From Cycloclasticus sp. (lineage in GTDB: Bacteria; Pseudomonadota; Gammaproteobacteria; Methylococcales; Cycloclasticaceae): DNA of 15,529 bases. The DNA lies in contig JAHRWG010000365.1 of NCBI GenBank assembly GCA_019090295.1, forward strand, positions 1-15,529. Reading direction: 5' to 3'. Below the pieces are notes generated by a model that searched no databases, had not been told where the DNA came from, and worked only from the letters and a program-made list of their open reading frames with translations. Made by a program: the position numbers and the translations under genes. How positions within the stretch are numbered: the stretch's first letter is position 1; every line of letters starts with the position of its first letter. This document shows, piece after piece, positions 5,547 to 13,854 of this stretch.

Positions 5547-6506
5547 ATGGGAACTTTTCGACGGGTGGGAACCCGTTGGCGGTGCGAAGTAAGGCACGGT
5601 AGATTTTATCGTTCCAAAACCGTCAACACCAAAGCTCAGGCTGAGCAATGGGAGCGCGAAACCGAGCTTGAGTATGGGCGCGGGAAAGCAGGCATATTCC
5701 CAAACAAAAACCTGAGTGACCTATTAGATAGGTACTCAACTGACATATCAGCCCAAAAGCGCGGATGGAAAAAAGAGCAAATCAGGATAACGCTTCTACA
5801 ACGTGACCCGATTTCCACCATTCCCCTTGGCGATCTTAGCGCTCCTGATATTGCTGAATGGCGGGATCGACGGTTAAAAACAGTATCGTCGGCGACCGTC
5901 AATCGTGACTGGAACCTGATCAACCACGCTATTAATATTGCTATCAACGAATGGCACTGGCTTGAAAAAAACCCAATGAAGTCGGTCAAGCGACCTATCA
6001 AGCCACCTCACCGTGACAGACGGGTCAGCGATAAAGAAATCGAACTACTACGTCACTGCTCCGGGTATGACGTTAATCCGGACACCAAAACATCACGTGC
6101 CTTTCTGGCATTTCTGTTCGCAATCGAAACGGGGATGAGGCAAGGCGAAGTAGCCGGACTCAGTCGGTCAAGCATCACCGGTCGAGTGGCACACCTGCCA
6201 ATGACCAAAAACGGGACCAAGCGCGATGTGCCGCTTTCGACCAGGGCATTAGCTTTACTGGAGGACTTGGGCGAAGACCTATTTGATTTGACCGCAGACC
6301 AGATCAGCGTGCTATTCAGGAAGTCCAGAGACCGTACCGGAATAAAAAACCTGCACTTCCATGACTCCCGTCACGAAGCCATCACCAGGCTGGCAGATAA
6401 GCTCGATGTGCTGGAGCTCGCTCGCATGGTCGGTATTCAAGATTTAAAAATCCTGATGGTTTACTACAACAAAACCGCTGAACAGTTGGCCGATCGACTG
6501 GGCTAG
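5547..6506 (+). CDS. int: Tyrosine integrase
   Basis: A 319-residue site-specific recombinase that would insert and excise the phage at the adjacent att core. The N-terminal ~50 residues form an arm-binding beta domain (GTRWRCEVRHGRFYRSKT). Residues about 55-150 are the helical core-binding SAM-like domain (DLLDRYSTDIS and the ATVNRDWNLINHAINIAINEW helices). The catalytic domain has Arg198 (in TGMRQGE), Lys221 (in MTKNGTKRDVPL), His272 and Arg275 (HDSRHE), and the nucleophile Tyr306, or possibly Tyr307, in LMVYYN. The usual second His (the H of LGH) is Ile297 in VGIQDL. The start ATG 5547 has GAGGT at 5536-5540. Length is normal for the family, though the N-terminus is short. The gene converges with the tail operon, with a 41-bp gap. 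Confidence 0.93.
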   Translation: MGTFRRVGTRWRCEVRHGRFYRSKTVNTKAQAEQWERETELEYGRGKAGIFPNKNLSDLLDRYSTDISAQKRGWKKEQIRITLLQRDPISTIPLGDLSAPDIAEWRDRRLKTVSSATVNRDWNLINHAINIAINEWHWLEKNPMKSVKRPIKPPHRDRRVSDKEIELLRHCSGYDVNPDTKTSRAFLAFLFAIETGMRQGEVAGLSRSSITGRVAHLPMTKNGTKRDVPLSTRALALLEDLGEDLFDLTADQISVLFRKSRDRTGIKNLHFHDSRHEAITRLADKLDVLELARMVGIQDLKILMVYYNKTAEQLADRLG

Positions 6507-6547
6507 CATCCACTAGCTAAAATATCTTTCCCCCAATTCGCAGGTTG

Positions 6548-6871
6548 TTACGGCTCATCCCACCCGGCGTTACGATCAACCATAATTCCGTCAGCAACAT
6601 CGCGCTCCATCTGTTCGCCGTGAGCCCTGATGGTTTTAACGCCGTTAAGTAGTGAATGGGCTTGAGTTAAACGGGCTTGCTCTTTGGGGGTTAACGGATC
6701 AACTAAACCGGTTTGCGCGTAGAGGTGTGCCACTTGTTTTGCCAATAAAAAATGAGCAGTGACCAGCGCGTTGTGCTGTCGCCAGAGGGGCATTGATTTA
6801 ATAATCCGCTTGCCGGTCTCGGCTTTGACTTTAATGACTTCTGCGGCTTTAGATAACTGGAGTCGCTTCAA
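6548..6871 (-). CDS. Small phage protein downstream of tail fibre
   Basis: The last gene of the tail transcript encodes a 107-residue mostly helical, basic protein. It begins MKRLQLSKAAEVIKVKAE, has a P-x-W-R-Q-x-N motif (28-34) and an alanine/leucine-rich helix, and ends with a Trp-Asp-Glu-Pro tail. Small helical proteins with a similar P-W-x-Q-x-N pattern occur at the end of tail modules in other phages, next to a short beta-rich protein such as the one upstream here. The role is unknown; tail-fibre assembly is a guess from position. The start overlaps the upstream gene by 23 nt. Confidence 0.65.
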   Translation of the reverse strand: MKRLQLSKAAEVIKVKAETGKRIIKSMPLWRQHNALVTAHFLLAKQVAHLYAQTGLVDPLTPKEQARLTQAHSLLNGVKTIRAHGEQMERDVADGIMVDRNAGWDEP

Positions 6872-7250
6872 TGTAGACCTCCGTTTCTAGGTTAATGGGG
6901 GTTTTTAGCTTGATAACGTAGTCGCCCGGATAGTCGACTGAGTATTGAATAGAGCCGCCTGTTACTTCATCGATTTGGCCATCTGGCCAGGTTACGGTGC
7001 AGGGGTCTGGTAACCCTGAGATATCACACTCGTCAACAGCATCAGCAATTATTGAGGGCTTGTTTTGGGTGAAAGGGGTTTGAACTTGATCTGCTATTAC
7101 AGGTGAATCGGAGACATCTATAAATTGGGTGTCGTAATCCCCTTCACCCGCCACAAACGCAAGCCCGTCCAACTCCTCTTCTACAGGCTCCTGCCCGCCG
7201 TAGACAGCTTCTATTTCACCTGAGACCTTGTAAGACGTCCATTTATTCAC
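6849..7250 (-). CDS. Small beta-rich tail-module protein, GTG start
   Basis: A 133-residue acidic protein read from a GTG start (7250-7248) that overlaps the tail-fibre stop by one base (TAGTG), with AAGAGG a few bases upstream inside the fibre gene. The N-terminal half is acidic and low in complexity. The C-terminal ~50 residues (CTVTWPDGQIDEVTGGSIQY followed by DYPGDYVIKLK and TEVYIEA) alternate as in a small Ig-like or PKD-like beta sandwich. Proteins of this pattern follow the J gene in several phages, but no function is known. Coupled translation with the fibre suggests a virion or fibre-assembly role. Confidence 0.65.
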   Translation of the reverse strand: MNKWTSYKVSGEIEAVYGGQEPVEEELDGLAFVAGEGDYDTQFIDVSDSPVIADQVQTPFTQNKPSIIADAVDECDISGLPDPCTVTWPDGQIDEVTGGSIQYSVDYPGDYVIKLKTPINLETEVYIEATPVI

Positions 7251-10200
7251 TACCTCTTCCCTACCGTCAACAGAAGATATCGCTCTTTTACCGATACCTG
7301 ATCGAAACCAGAGGTGCCCTGTATCTCAATCGTATAGGTCCACGTCCCTGTAGATGCGTTATTAGGAATCATTAGAAAGGCTTTTACAGTTCCTGATCTT
7401 GTGTATATGACAGAACCGTTTCGCTTAACCCGTATATTAAAGTCATCACCAGAATTGCTGTCGGTGTCTAGCGCTTCTATATAACAGTCAAAAAAAACGT
7501 TAACAACGGACGTTGATAGACCATTGGTTATTGTTACCGCCTTTGAGGCAACTTGATAATAAGCCGATGAGGACCATAGCAAGGTATTAATCGCAGAATA
7601 CGAAACACTGAGAACTACACTTTGCCCACCCAATTGCAGAGTACCTACTGCGGCCGTTTCTATTGCGGCTGTTTTTATTGCAGCAGTTCCTATCTGAGCT
7701 GACCCTATAGCCGCAGCCCCTATATAGGTTGAAATGTTCGCTGCAATGATTTGACTGAGAGTCGCAAAAGCCCCTTGATTTACTACTGATAAAGCCGTAT
7801 TAGAAGCCGTATTATCAGCATCTGTTGGAGGCTTGGTGCCGGTGACTGCTGTGTAAGCCACATCGTCTGCAGTGGCTAAAGCGCCTTGCCCAACAATAGA
7901 CTTGGCGTCAATAAGACTGTCAGCTATATCCTTTGTGAAAACGTAACCAGTTAAATCAGGTTCTATTGTTATACCCCAACCTGTGGCCCAGTATTCGCTA
8001 AGTAAATTGCCAAAGCCAGCTTGGAAGTTTGTCACACTTATTTTTGGGTACGACCACGAGTCGGTGGTATCCCCAATTACCACCACACAATTGGTTCCAT
8101 TGTGACCAAAACGAACCCGGTTGTTATAGCTGGAATTTCCAATGAGATTTGCAGATGTATTTACCCAATTTTCGCCCGTATAGTTATATCCCCCTACCTG
8201 AAGTTTAAAACTCGCCCCATCAGTGTATAGGTAGGCATTTATATCCATAGTTAACATGGTAGCAGTCCAACTATTGGGCAACTCTATGACTATCGCACCG
8301 ACAATGGAACCCGTACCAGAATAGACTGCGCCGCCCGGATTTTGAATTCGGGTTACCCCGCCTTCAGTTGTCGCGTTAGCTACCCGGCTATCCAGAATAA
8401 CTTCTTCGTTGTAGATTGCAGCCGGAGCCATTAAAGAAACTAAGCTAGGCTCTGAACCATCTATCTGGTCCATTCTCGGTTTAGCGAACCGCGCTATTGT
8501 TCCAGCTATGGCAGAATAAAACAGGTAAACACGGTGCGTTTGATGCGTAGCGGTAGGCGAGGACTTAAAATCCGTCCCTGCTACAACCTGCAAACCCGTG
8601 TCAGGGTCATAAACTCCCGAAACACCTGAAGGAGTGGTCCCAACAAACCCCGAACCATGAACTATTCCCACTACTAGATACCATTTATCGGTTTGAGGTA
8701 AATCTCCCGACCAGAAATAAGGATTAGTGTTTGCTACACCGTCTAGGTTTAACGTGTTTCCTGCCCCGAGCGAGCACCCTAAATAAACCGTTCCATCGGT
8801 GCTGGTTTGCATCATCCAAACCAAATTTCTATAGGTTTTAGTGTGATCAAACCCCTCTTCAGGGTGAACATTGTTATTCCAACCACCATCCGCGCCACCA
8901 CCACCATCAGCTGTGGCCACCCAAACCGGCTCACTAAGTCCGTTGGGTCCCGGGTAAATCTCAACATTACTCTCTGAATCCAAACCGTTTAAGGTGAAGT
9001 TGCCTTGATTTCCTGATGCGCCTATAACCCATTCGTTAACATCAAGCAGGTTGCCAAACATTCGGGATTGGTTCGGTAGGCCCGTGATGTTCGAATAGGC
9101 CAGCCCGCCGTTATAGGTGCCACCAGAAGAAAAAACCACACCACCTGACGGGTCGCGAATCTCTAGCCCTTTGGCGATCAGGTTGCCGGCGTCGTCTATA
9201 AATAGCTTTGCGTTAGCCTCGGTTTTATTGCCAACGCCGTACCAAAACGGGAGAGTCGATCCGGCCTGGATTTCGAACCTGACGCCCGATGTGGGGTCTT
9301 GAAAGGCGAAGGTTTGCGTGGTTTTGTCGTAGTAGGCTTCGCCGTTGGCGGCGCTTTTCGCTCCGTTGCCCAGCCATAACGGATAATTGCCAGCCGAATC
9401 AAGCTCTACTCTGGCCCCGGTGCCGGTGGTTGTTTTGAACAGCCCGGCAGTAATGGTGCCCAGGTTGGCGGTGATGGCTGATAGCTGGGTGACTAACATC
9501 TTTGCGGCGGTGACTATGTTGGCGCCAAGGTGGGGGGTCTGTATGGCGTCGTCGCTGATCTGGGTCGATAAGATTTTGCTAGTGGTAGCGGTTACCTGAG
9601 TGGCTAGATTAACTTCATCGGTTCCCCAGGCATCGACGGCAGCAACGGTAAACCACCACTGTTCGCCTATTGGCGTTTTGTGCGCGAAGGTTAACGATGT
9701 AACGTTGCCATCGATTAGAGGCTGACCGCCACCCGGAGATTCAACGTTACTGCCATAAACTCGACAGGCGACGTTATCCGGCTCAGTAACCGCGTTCCAG
9801 GTCAAAATAACTTGATCGACGACGCCGGTAGCTGTAATCCCTGTAACAGCAACGCTTTGTTCGTTTTTTACCCGGAGGATCGCTGCAGCTACGCTTGAAA
9901 CGCCGTTCGCATTGACCGCTGTCACTTGGACATCAAATTCACGACCTATTCCATGCAAAACCGCCTGTGCATGCGAATAGGAAAAACTGTTACTGGTCAC
10001 TATTTCTTCATGCCGAACGCTAGAACCCAGGTCGACCACCTCAACTAACCAAGCCACGGCGTTGACGTGTGTGTCCCAGTTAACCAGCACCTGAATGCCG
10101 GTAAAAGCGCTGGTCAATGACAGACCGGTAGGCGTGGGCGGAACTGCGTAATTGGCGCCAACGTCAACTTGAATTTGAAACCAGAGGCCAATTTCGTCGT

Positions 10201-12607
10201 TTTGCGGCGCTATGCGGATGTCCACCACACCAAAAAACACTGAAATAATCGCGCTGTTGCTTAGGACTGTCGCTGCACGGGTCCAGCTATCACCAGCGTC
10301 ATAGCTAACATCGATCAGATAACGTTGCGCGTCATGCGCTGGCGACCATGAAAGCTGCAGATCTGGATTGGCTAGAGTGCCCCCCTGGATGGCTACCAAG
10401 TTCGATATTTTAAACTGATCCACCGGTGTAGGAACTTCAGGATCTGGCGTGGGAATGGTGCCGGCATCGATTAGCGCGTCATAACTGTGAACAATTGGGT
10501 CATCAATCACGCAACCAACAGTGGTTTCATATTCACCGCGGGCTTGTACTTTCTCGACCAGCATCTGCCGAGGCATGCTGACGGAACTGGAAAAGGCGAA
10601 GAAGGTCCGGGTTTTTGCCTCCCCGGTGTAAATCGTCGGCAATGTGCCTGCGGCAATGACCTCGTTATCAAAGGCACCAGCAGTCACAACGAAGGCGCTC
10701 GACAGCTGACCGGTATCGTCCCGAAAATAGAGGTGATGATCACCAACACCATCAAATTCCACCGGTTCAGAAAGCGTCAAAGTATTGCCATTAACGTCCA
10801 AGACCTCACCACCGGTGCCCCAGCGCGGCAAATCATGCACCACCATGATCGGCGTCAGGTAATCCAGAACGCGTCCGTCTAGCTCTGTCCTGAACGTTCC
10901 GTGCAGGTTTCTGAACTCCTGCTTTGCAGCCATGAACATGGCTTCTCGATGAGCCTGAATTCGGCTGGTGACGAACGGCCACTTGATTTTTTTCGGACTA
11001 TCCCCAGGGCTACCGGGTACCGCGGCTAGAATGGTTTCTTTCTGCCAGGTTACCGGGTCGGTATATTCGATTTCGACCGAATCATCGGCGAACTCGTCAG
11101 AGGTCTGGTAGGTGATCTGCATTGAATCAACAACTGTGTTCCGGCCGTTGAAAAGATAGCTTGCGCCACTGTTAATGCCGTCCCGTAAAATTGTGAAGGT
11201 TTCAGCGTACTGGTAAGGGTAAGCCCGGCCGACCAGGCATATTTGCAACAACCGCGACCATAGCGTTCCTTTTCGGTCGAACTGACCATCGAAATAATCA
11301 CCGCGAGCTTCCCAGCTATCAGCAACTGTTTTGATCTCTACCAGGTCTAAGTTGGCGTCTGCATATCCACCGCCGTATTCAGCCTTTATTGCATCGCAGT
11401 AGGCCCAAGCAGGGTTTCTGGTGGCGGTGATAGCATCCCAACTTGACCCGTTCCAAATCGGCAGTTTGCGTGTGGCCACCAGGTTAAATTTTCGGTCATT
11501 CTGGCTGGATATTTGATCAGTCGCCTTAACCTTCACCGCCCACGTTGAGTGAGAATAGGTGTTGCTTGATTCTAGGTATGCTTTAAGCCCCGTCCAGTGG
11601 ACTTCATCACGATAACGGTGGTTGTCTACAAAGTTGGTTAATCGCCGCCCCTGGATCTCAACACGCCCAGAGGGAACGCTAACAACGCCCTTTATGGTGC
11701 GCCGAATGGCATCCACGGTGGCGCTGGTGTAGCTGGGGCTAGCAAATGGCGTCCATAGCCCAACAGGGGCACCGAGGCCATCAATTTCGCGGTACTGAAA
11801 CTCAAGATTAACTGTCAGAGAAGATAGCCCGCCTTCGTCATTAGCGCGGTGAAGGCCTTGCGGAAACACAATATCAATCGCGATTTCTTCAGCGATAGTT
11901 GACGGCTCATTGGCGACGAAAGGACCGACCCAATCACCGCTGTCATTGGGCGCTTTTAACTCAGAATCGGTCACATCTGGGCTGACATTAACCGTGTCCC
12001 TGAACAAGCTAACTTTCTGGCCAGGGCTGTAAAAGGCGTAACTTACATCACTAAAATTGCTAATCAGCGTGTCGCCAATTTTTAGGTCTGCGTAGTCGTA
12101 ATCACCGTGACCAATCGCGAACAACTGATAAAGGTACTGATCGTCGTTTTCAAATTCACGGTAAGGCGTAGAGGCATAATCCGGGTAGATTCTGAACCGA
12201 CCGTAACGGGTCGGAATTGGATCCCCTAATTTGGCCCGGTTGCCCTGTGCGTTGACGTCGTAGCTATCGCTGGGCTTAGCTATTTCACCAGGCTGATCAA
12301 TCGCAGGGACAGACATCATTGAAATCGCTGCAATGGCAACTATCGCAACTATTATATAAACAACAATTTCCGCCTGAACCAGCGGGCACACAACAACGCT
12401 ATCCCCTCCCTTGATAATGGTCGTTTTCCAATCGTCCGCTGGCACTAACTCAGTGCCTATAAAACACAAAACGTGATCGGCTGGCCCTGAGTATTCCGCT
12501 GACTGAGACAAAAAAAGGTCGTGAATGCTGACACCAGATTTAACAACCTGAGGCGTTGCGTTGATGAGATTAAGAGGGGTATCAGATACTCTAAGCGTGG
12601 CATTCAT
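7250..12607 (-). CDS. J: Central tail fibre / host specificity protein, J-like
   Basis: This 1785-residue protein forms the tail tip and contacts the host surface. Residues 1-78 resemble a small ubiquitin-like domain, followed by a hydrophobic segment (80-100); together they recall lambda gpI. Residues about 110-720 form the J hub, with GDPIPTRYGRFRIYP, YLYQLFAIGHGDYD and later TPIMVVHDLPRWGTGG. Three fibronectin-type-III-like domains follow (about 725-1005), then the ISDDAIQTPHLGA linker, a duplicated 44-residue unit (about 1067-1154) and a Gly/Asn-rich beta region that probably forms a carbohydrate-binding fold. Pentad repeats (about 1632-1661) precede a compact C-terminal beta domain (to 1785) likely to bind the receptor. 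ATG 12607 lies inside the NlpC/P60 gene (17-nt overlap). Length is longer than lambda J (1132 residues). Family assignment is sure; domain edges are approximate. Confidence 0.9.
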   Translation of the reverse strand: MNATLRVSDTPLNLINATPQVVKSGVSIHDLFLSQSAEYSGPADHVLCFIGTELVPADDWKTTIIKGGDSVVVCPLVQAEIVVYIIVAIVAIAAISMMSVPAIDQPGEIAKPSDSYDVNAQGNRAKLGDPIPTRYGRFRIYPDYASTPYREFENDDQYLYQLFAIGHGDYDYADLKIGDTLISNFSDVSYAFYSPGQKVSLFRDTVNVSPDVTDSELKAPNDSGDWVGPFVANEPSTIAEEIAIDIVFPQGLHRANDEGGLSSLTVNLEFQYREIDGLGAPVGLWTPFASPSYTSATVDAIRRTIKGVVSVPSGRVEIQGRRLTNFVDNHRYRDEVHWTGLKAYLESSNTYSHSTWAVKVKATDQISSQNDRKFNLVATRKLPIWNGSSWDAITATRNPAWAYCDAIKAEYGGGYADANLDLVEIKTVADSWEARGDYFDGQFDRKGTLWSRLLQICLVGRAYPYQYAETFTILRDGINSGASYLFNGRNTVVDSMQITYQTSDEFADDSVEIEYTDPVTWQKETILAAVPGSPGDSPKKIKWPFVTSRIQAHREAMFMAAKQEFRNLHGTFRTELDGRVLDYLTPIMVVHDLPRWGTGGEVLDVNGNTLTLSEPVEFDGVGDHHLYFRDDTGQLSSAFVVTAGAFDNEVIAAGTLPTIYTGEAKTRTFFAFSSSVSMPRQMLVEKVQARGEYETTVGCVIDDPIVHSYDALIDAGTIPTPDPEVPTPVDQFKISNLVAIQGGTLANPDLQLSWSPAHDAQRYLIDVSYDAGDSWTRAATVLSNSAIISVFFGVVDIRIAPQNDEIGLWFQIQVDVGANYAVPPTPTGLSLTSAFTGIQVLVNWDTHVNAVAWLVEVVDLGSSVRHEEIVTSNSFSYSHAQAVLHGIGREFDVQVTAVNANGVSSVAAAILRVKNEQSVAVTGITATGVVDQVILTWNAVTEPDNVACRVYGSNVESPGGGQPLIDGNVTSLTFAHKTPIGEQWWFTVAAVDAWGTDEVNLATQVTATTSKILSTQISDDAIQTPHLGANIVTAAKMLVTQLSAITANLGTITAGLFKTTTGTGARVELDSAGNYPLWLGNGAKSAANGEAYYDKTTQTFAFQDPTSGVRFEIQAGSTLPFWYGVGNKTEANAKLFIDDAGNLIAKGLEIRDPSGGVVFSSGGTYNGGLAYSNITGLPNQSRMFGNLLDVNEWVIGASGNQGNFTLNGLDSESNVEIYPGPNGLSEPVWVATADGGGGADGGWNNNVHPEEGFDHTKTYRNLVWMMQTSTDGTVYLGCSLGAGNTLNLDGVANTNPYFWSGDLPQTDKWYLVVGIVHGSGFVGTTPSGVSGVYDPDTGLQVVAGTDFKSSPTATHQTHRVYLFYSAIAGTIARFAKPRMDQIDGSEPSLVSLMAPAAIYNEEVILDSRVANATTEGGVTRIQNPGGAVYSGTGSIVGAIVIELPNSWTATMLTMDINAYLYTDGASFKLQVGGYNYTGENWVNTSANLIGNSSYNNRVRFGHNGTNCVVVIGDTTDSWSYPKISVTNFQAGFGNLLSEYWATGWGITIEPDLTGYVFTKDIADSLIDAKSIVGQGALATADDVAYTAVTGTKPPTDADNTASNTALSVVNQGAFATLSQIIAANISTYIGAAAIGSAQIGTAAIKTAAIETAAVGTLQLGGQSVVLSVSYSAINTLLWSSSAYYQVASKAVTITNGLSTSVVNVFFDCYIEALDTDSNSGDDFNIRVKRNGSVIYTRSGTVKAFLMIPNNASTGTWTYTIEIQGTSGFDQVSVKERYLLLTVGKR
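7625..7714 (-). repeat. Six pentad repeats in the tail fibre
   Basis: Six consecutive five-residue units (AAIGS, AQIGT, AAIKT, AAIET, AAVGT, LQLGG) fit A-A/Q-I/V-x-S/T. The regular I/V every fifth residue suggests a trimeric stalk or beta-helix-like connector just before the terminal domain. The DNA copies are 15 bp but not identical. Confidence 0.75.
9146..9409 (-). repeat. Duplicated 44-residue unit in the tail fibre
   Basis: Two tandem units (9278-9409 and 9146-9277) share the pattern P-L/F-W-x-G-x-G-x-K-x-x-A-N followed by a DD/D-K-x-T-x-x-x-F/L-x-x-x-x-D-P-S/T-x-G-V type strand. The P..N motifs are exactly 132 nt apart (9382 and 9250). Sequence identity is low outside the motif, so the duplication is old. 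Confidence 0.7.
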
Positions 12608-13001
12608 GCACGAAATACTCTATTCGTTTAAAACCCAAACCCTGAAGGGTTTTCTCACTTTCAAGACAAACATCCGCACCCTCGCGGGTATGGAGTATCT
12701 GCCTCCGAATTGATATGCCTATATGGTGAATTACTGAACTCCTTGAAAGCAGCACTACAGCTCCATCAACAGGCACCTGACAACGCGTCCAATGACCAGT
12801 CCTTAGCTCTGCTTTAACAGCCTTATCAATGCCAGATTTATCATCTGTAACAACCCCTGAGAACCGATCAAGCTCTATGCCGTAATGAGTCCGCAGGCAG
12901 TGATAGACCAACCCCCAACAATCGAATTTATCTGGACCGGTGGTGTACGCCACCCATGGAATACCGAGGTAACCCAGGTACCAATCTGTCGATTCGCTCA
13001 T
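12591..13001 (-). CDS. NlpC/P60-family tail peptidase, K-like
   Basis: A 136-residue cysteine peptidase at the tail tip, expected to cleave cell-wall peptides during DNA entry or to help assemble the tip. The active-site Cys28 lies in FDCWGLV (26-32), the typical P60 motif. The general-base His is 92 or 93 in VIHHIGI, preceded by DGAVVLL (79-85), and the third polar residue may be His104 (ILHT). The lambda K protein has an extra JAB/MPN domain at its front; here only the NlpC part is present. It starts by ATGA overlap with the DUF1833 gene and its end overlaps the J-like start. The assignment is confident. Confidence 0.87.
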   Translation of the reverse strand: MSESTDWYLGYLGIPWVAYTTGPDKFDCWGLVYHCLRTHYGIELDRFSGVVTDDKSGIDKAVKAELRTGHWTRCQVPVDGAVVLLSRSSVIHHIGISIRRQILHTREGADVCLESEKTLQGLGFKRIEYFVHECHA

Positions 13002-13507
13002 ATCAGCCCGGGGTGCGTTTTCACCGTGTAATTGATCGATGGGAATGATTTATTGATGACATCTGCAAAGCTAGCACCGAAACTGACCACCCCTTTATTT
13101 ACTCTAGGAGCCAACACAGTCATTTCAATCGCCTTCGAAGCCGGGGCGGTTAAGTCTCCCGATTGAAACTCACGGAACCTGAGTTTCACCGGCTCTCGGT
13201 TGGCGACGCGCTGCCGTTCAAGCTGCTCCACCACCTCCAGGGCAGCACCATAGAGCGTGACCGACATGTCTTGGCGGCCTTTCGTGTTCTTTTCTGGCAG
13301 TTTTAATTTGAACGCAGATTTCGCAAACGTGACTTGTTGTCCAGCATCAATTGGAGCCCCTGCCTCCAGTGTTGCGACCAGGTCGGAATAGCCCTGAACC
13401 AATCGATGAGCAACCGGACTGAATGCGCTGTGACTTAACTCCAGGGTTAAGTAATAGATTTTGTCGGCAGGGTTAGAAGCGAATAATTCATCAAGCGCTG
13501 TGGTCAT
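12998..13507 (-). CDS. Minor tail protein, DUF1833 (L-like)
   Basis: A 169-residue beta-rich protein of the DUF1833 kind. It opens ALDELFASNPADKIYYLTLE, continues with FxxxxHRLVQGY and ends in an Ile/Asn/Tyr-rich strand region (FADVINKSFPSINY), which matches that family. In lambda-like tails this slot is gpL, which joins the tape-measure tip to the peptidase and J hub. It overlaps the upstream M-like gene and the downstream peptidase gene by 4 nt each (ATGA). Confidence 0.82.
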   Translation of the reverse strand: MTTALDELFASNPADKIYYLTLELSHSAFSPVAHRLVQGYSDLVATLEAGAPIDAGQQVTFAKSAFKLKLPEKNTKGRQDMSVTLYGAALEVVEQLERQRVANREPVKLRFREFQSGDLTAPASKAIEMTVLAPRVNKGVVSFGASFADVINKSFPSINYTVKTHPGLI

Positions 13508-13854
13508 GCTGTTTCAACCACTAACTGAACGTTGAAATTGGTGTGACCAGCTGAGGAATAACTTCTCGATAGGATATTGACGGTCTTATTGGCTATCACG
13601 CTACCGTTCAGAATAGGCATATCCACACTATTCATGCCCTGGTCAAGCGTGACTTCCCAGAAGTTATCCCAAATGTCTTTTTCGTCCCCGGTGAGCTCAA
13701 GGGTCAACTTAATCTCATCGGGCACATTCACGAACCGCTTACGGATTCGCCTGGGGCCCTGAGTCATCCTGGTTATCTGACGCCCATCGCCAGGAGAAAT
13801 GGTATAGCCAGACGAAGACGGGGCTGGCAGGCCCGCTGGCCATGCTTCAGCCAT
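13504..13854 (-). CDS. Minor tail protein, M-like
   Basis: A 116-residue protein beginning AEAWPAGLPAPSSSGYTISP, an opening seen in many phage tail proteins that follow the tape measure gene (WPAGLP-x-P). A basic RRIRKRF, the strand IKLTLEL, and DIWDNFWE come next, then beta strands to the end. By position and size it corresponds to lambda gpM, the first distal tail protein after the tape measure. Its ATG overlaps the tape-measure stop in a TAATG junction, and its stop overlaps the next start by ATGA. Confidence 0.78.
   Translation of the reverse strand: MAEAWPAGLPAPSSSGYTISPGDGRQITRMTQGPRRIRKRFVNVPDEIKLTLELTGDEKDIWDNFWEVTLDQGMNSVDMPILNGSVIANKTVNILSRSYSSAGHTNFNVQLVVETA

Noticed and set aside
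6502..6530. GCTAG-CATCCA-CTAGC hairpin after int as a terminator
   Set aside because: The stem is only 5 bp and AT-rich, and no proper T-run follows on either strand.
10487..10882. 131-codon plus-strand frame opposite the tail fibre
   Set aside because: Composition is incoherent, no ribosome site or family pattern is visible, and it is antisense to a clear gene.
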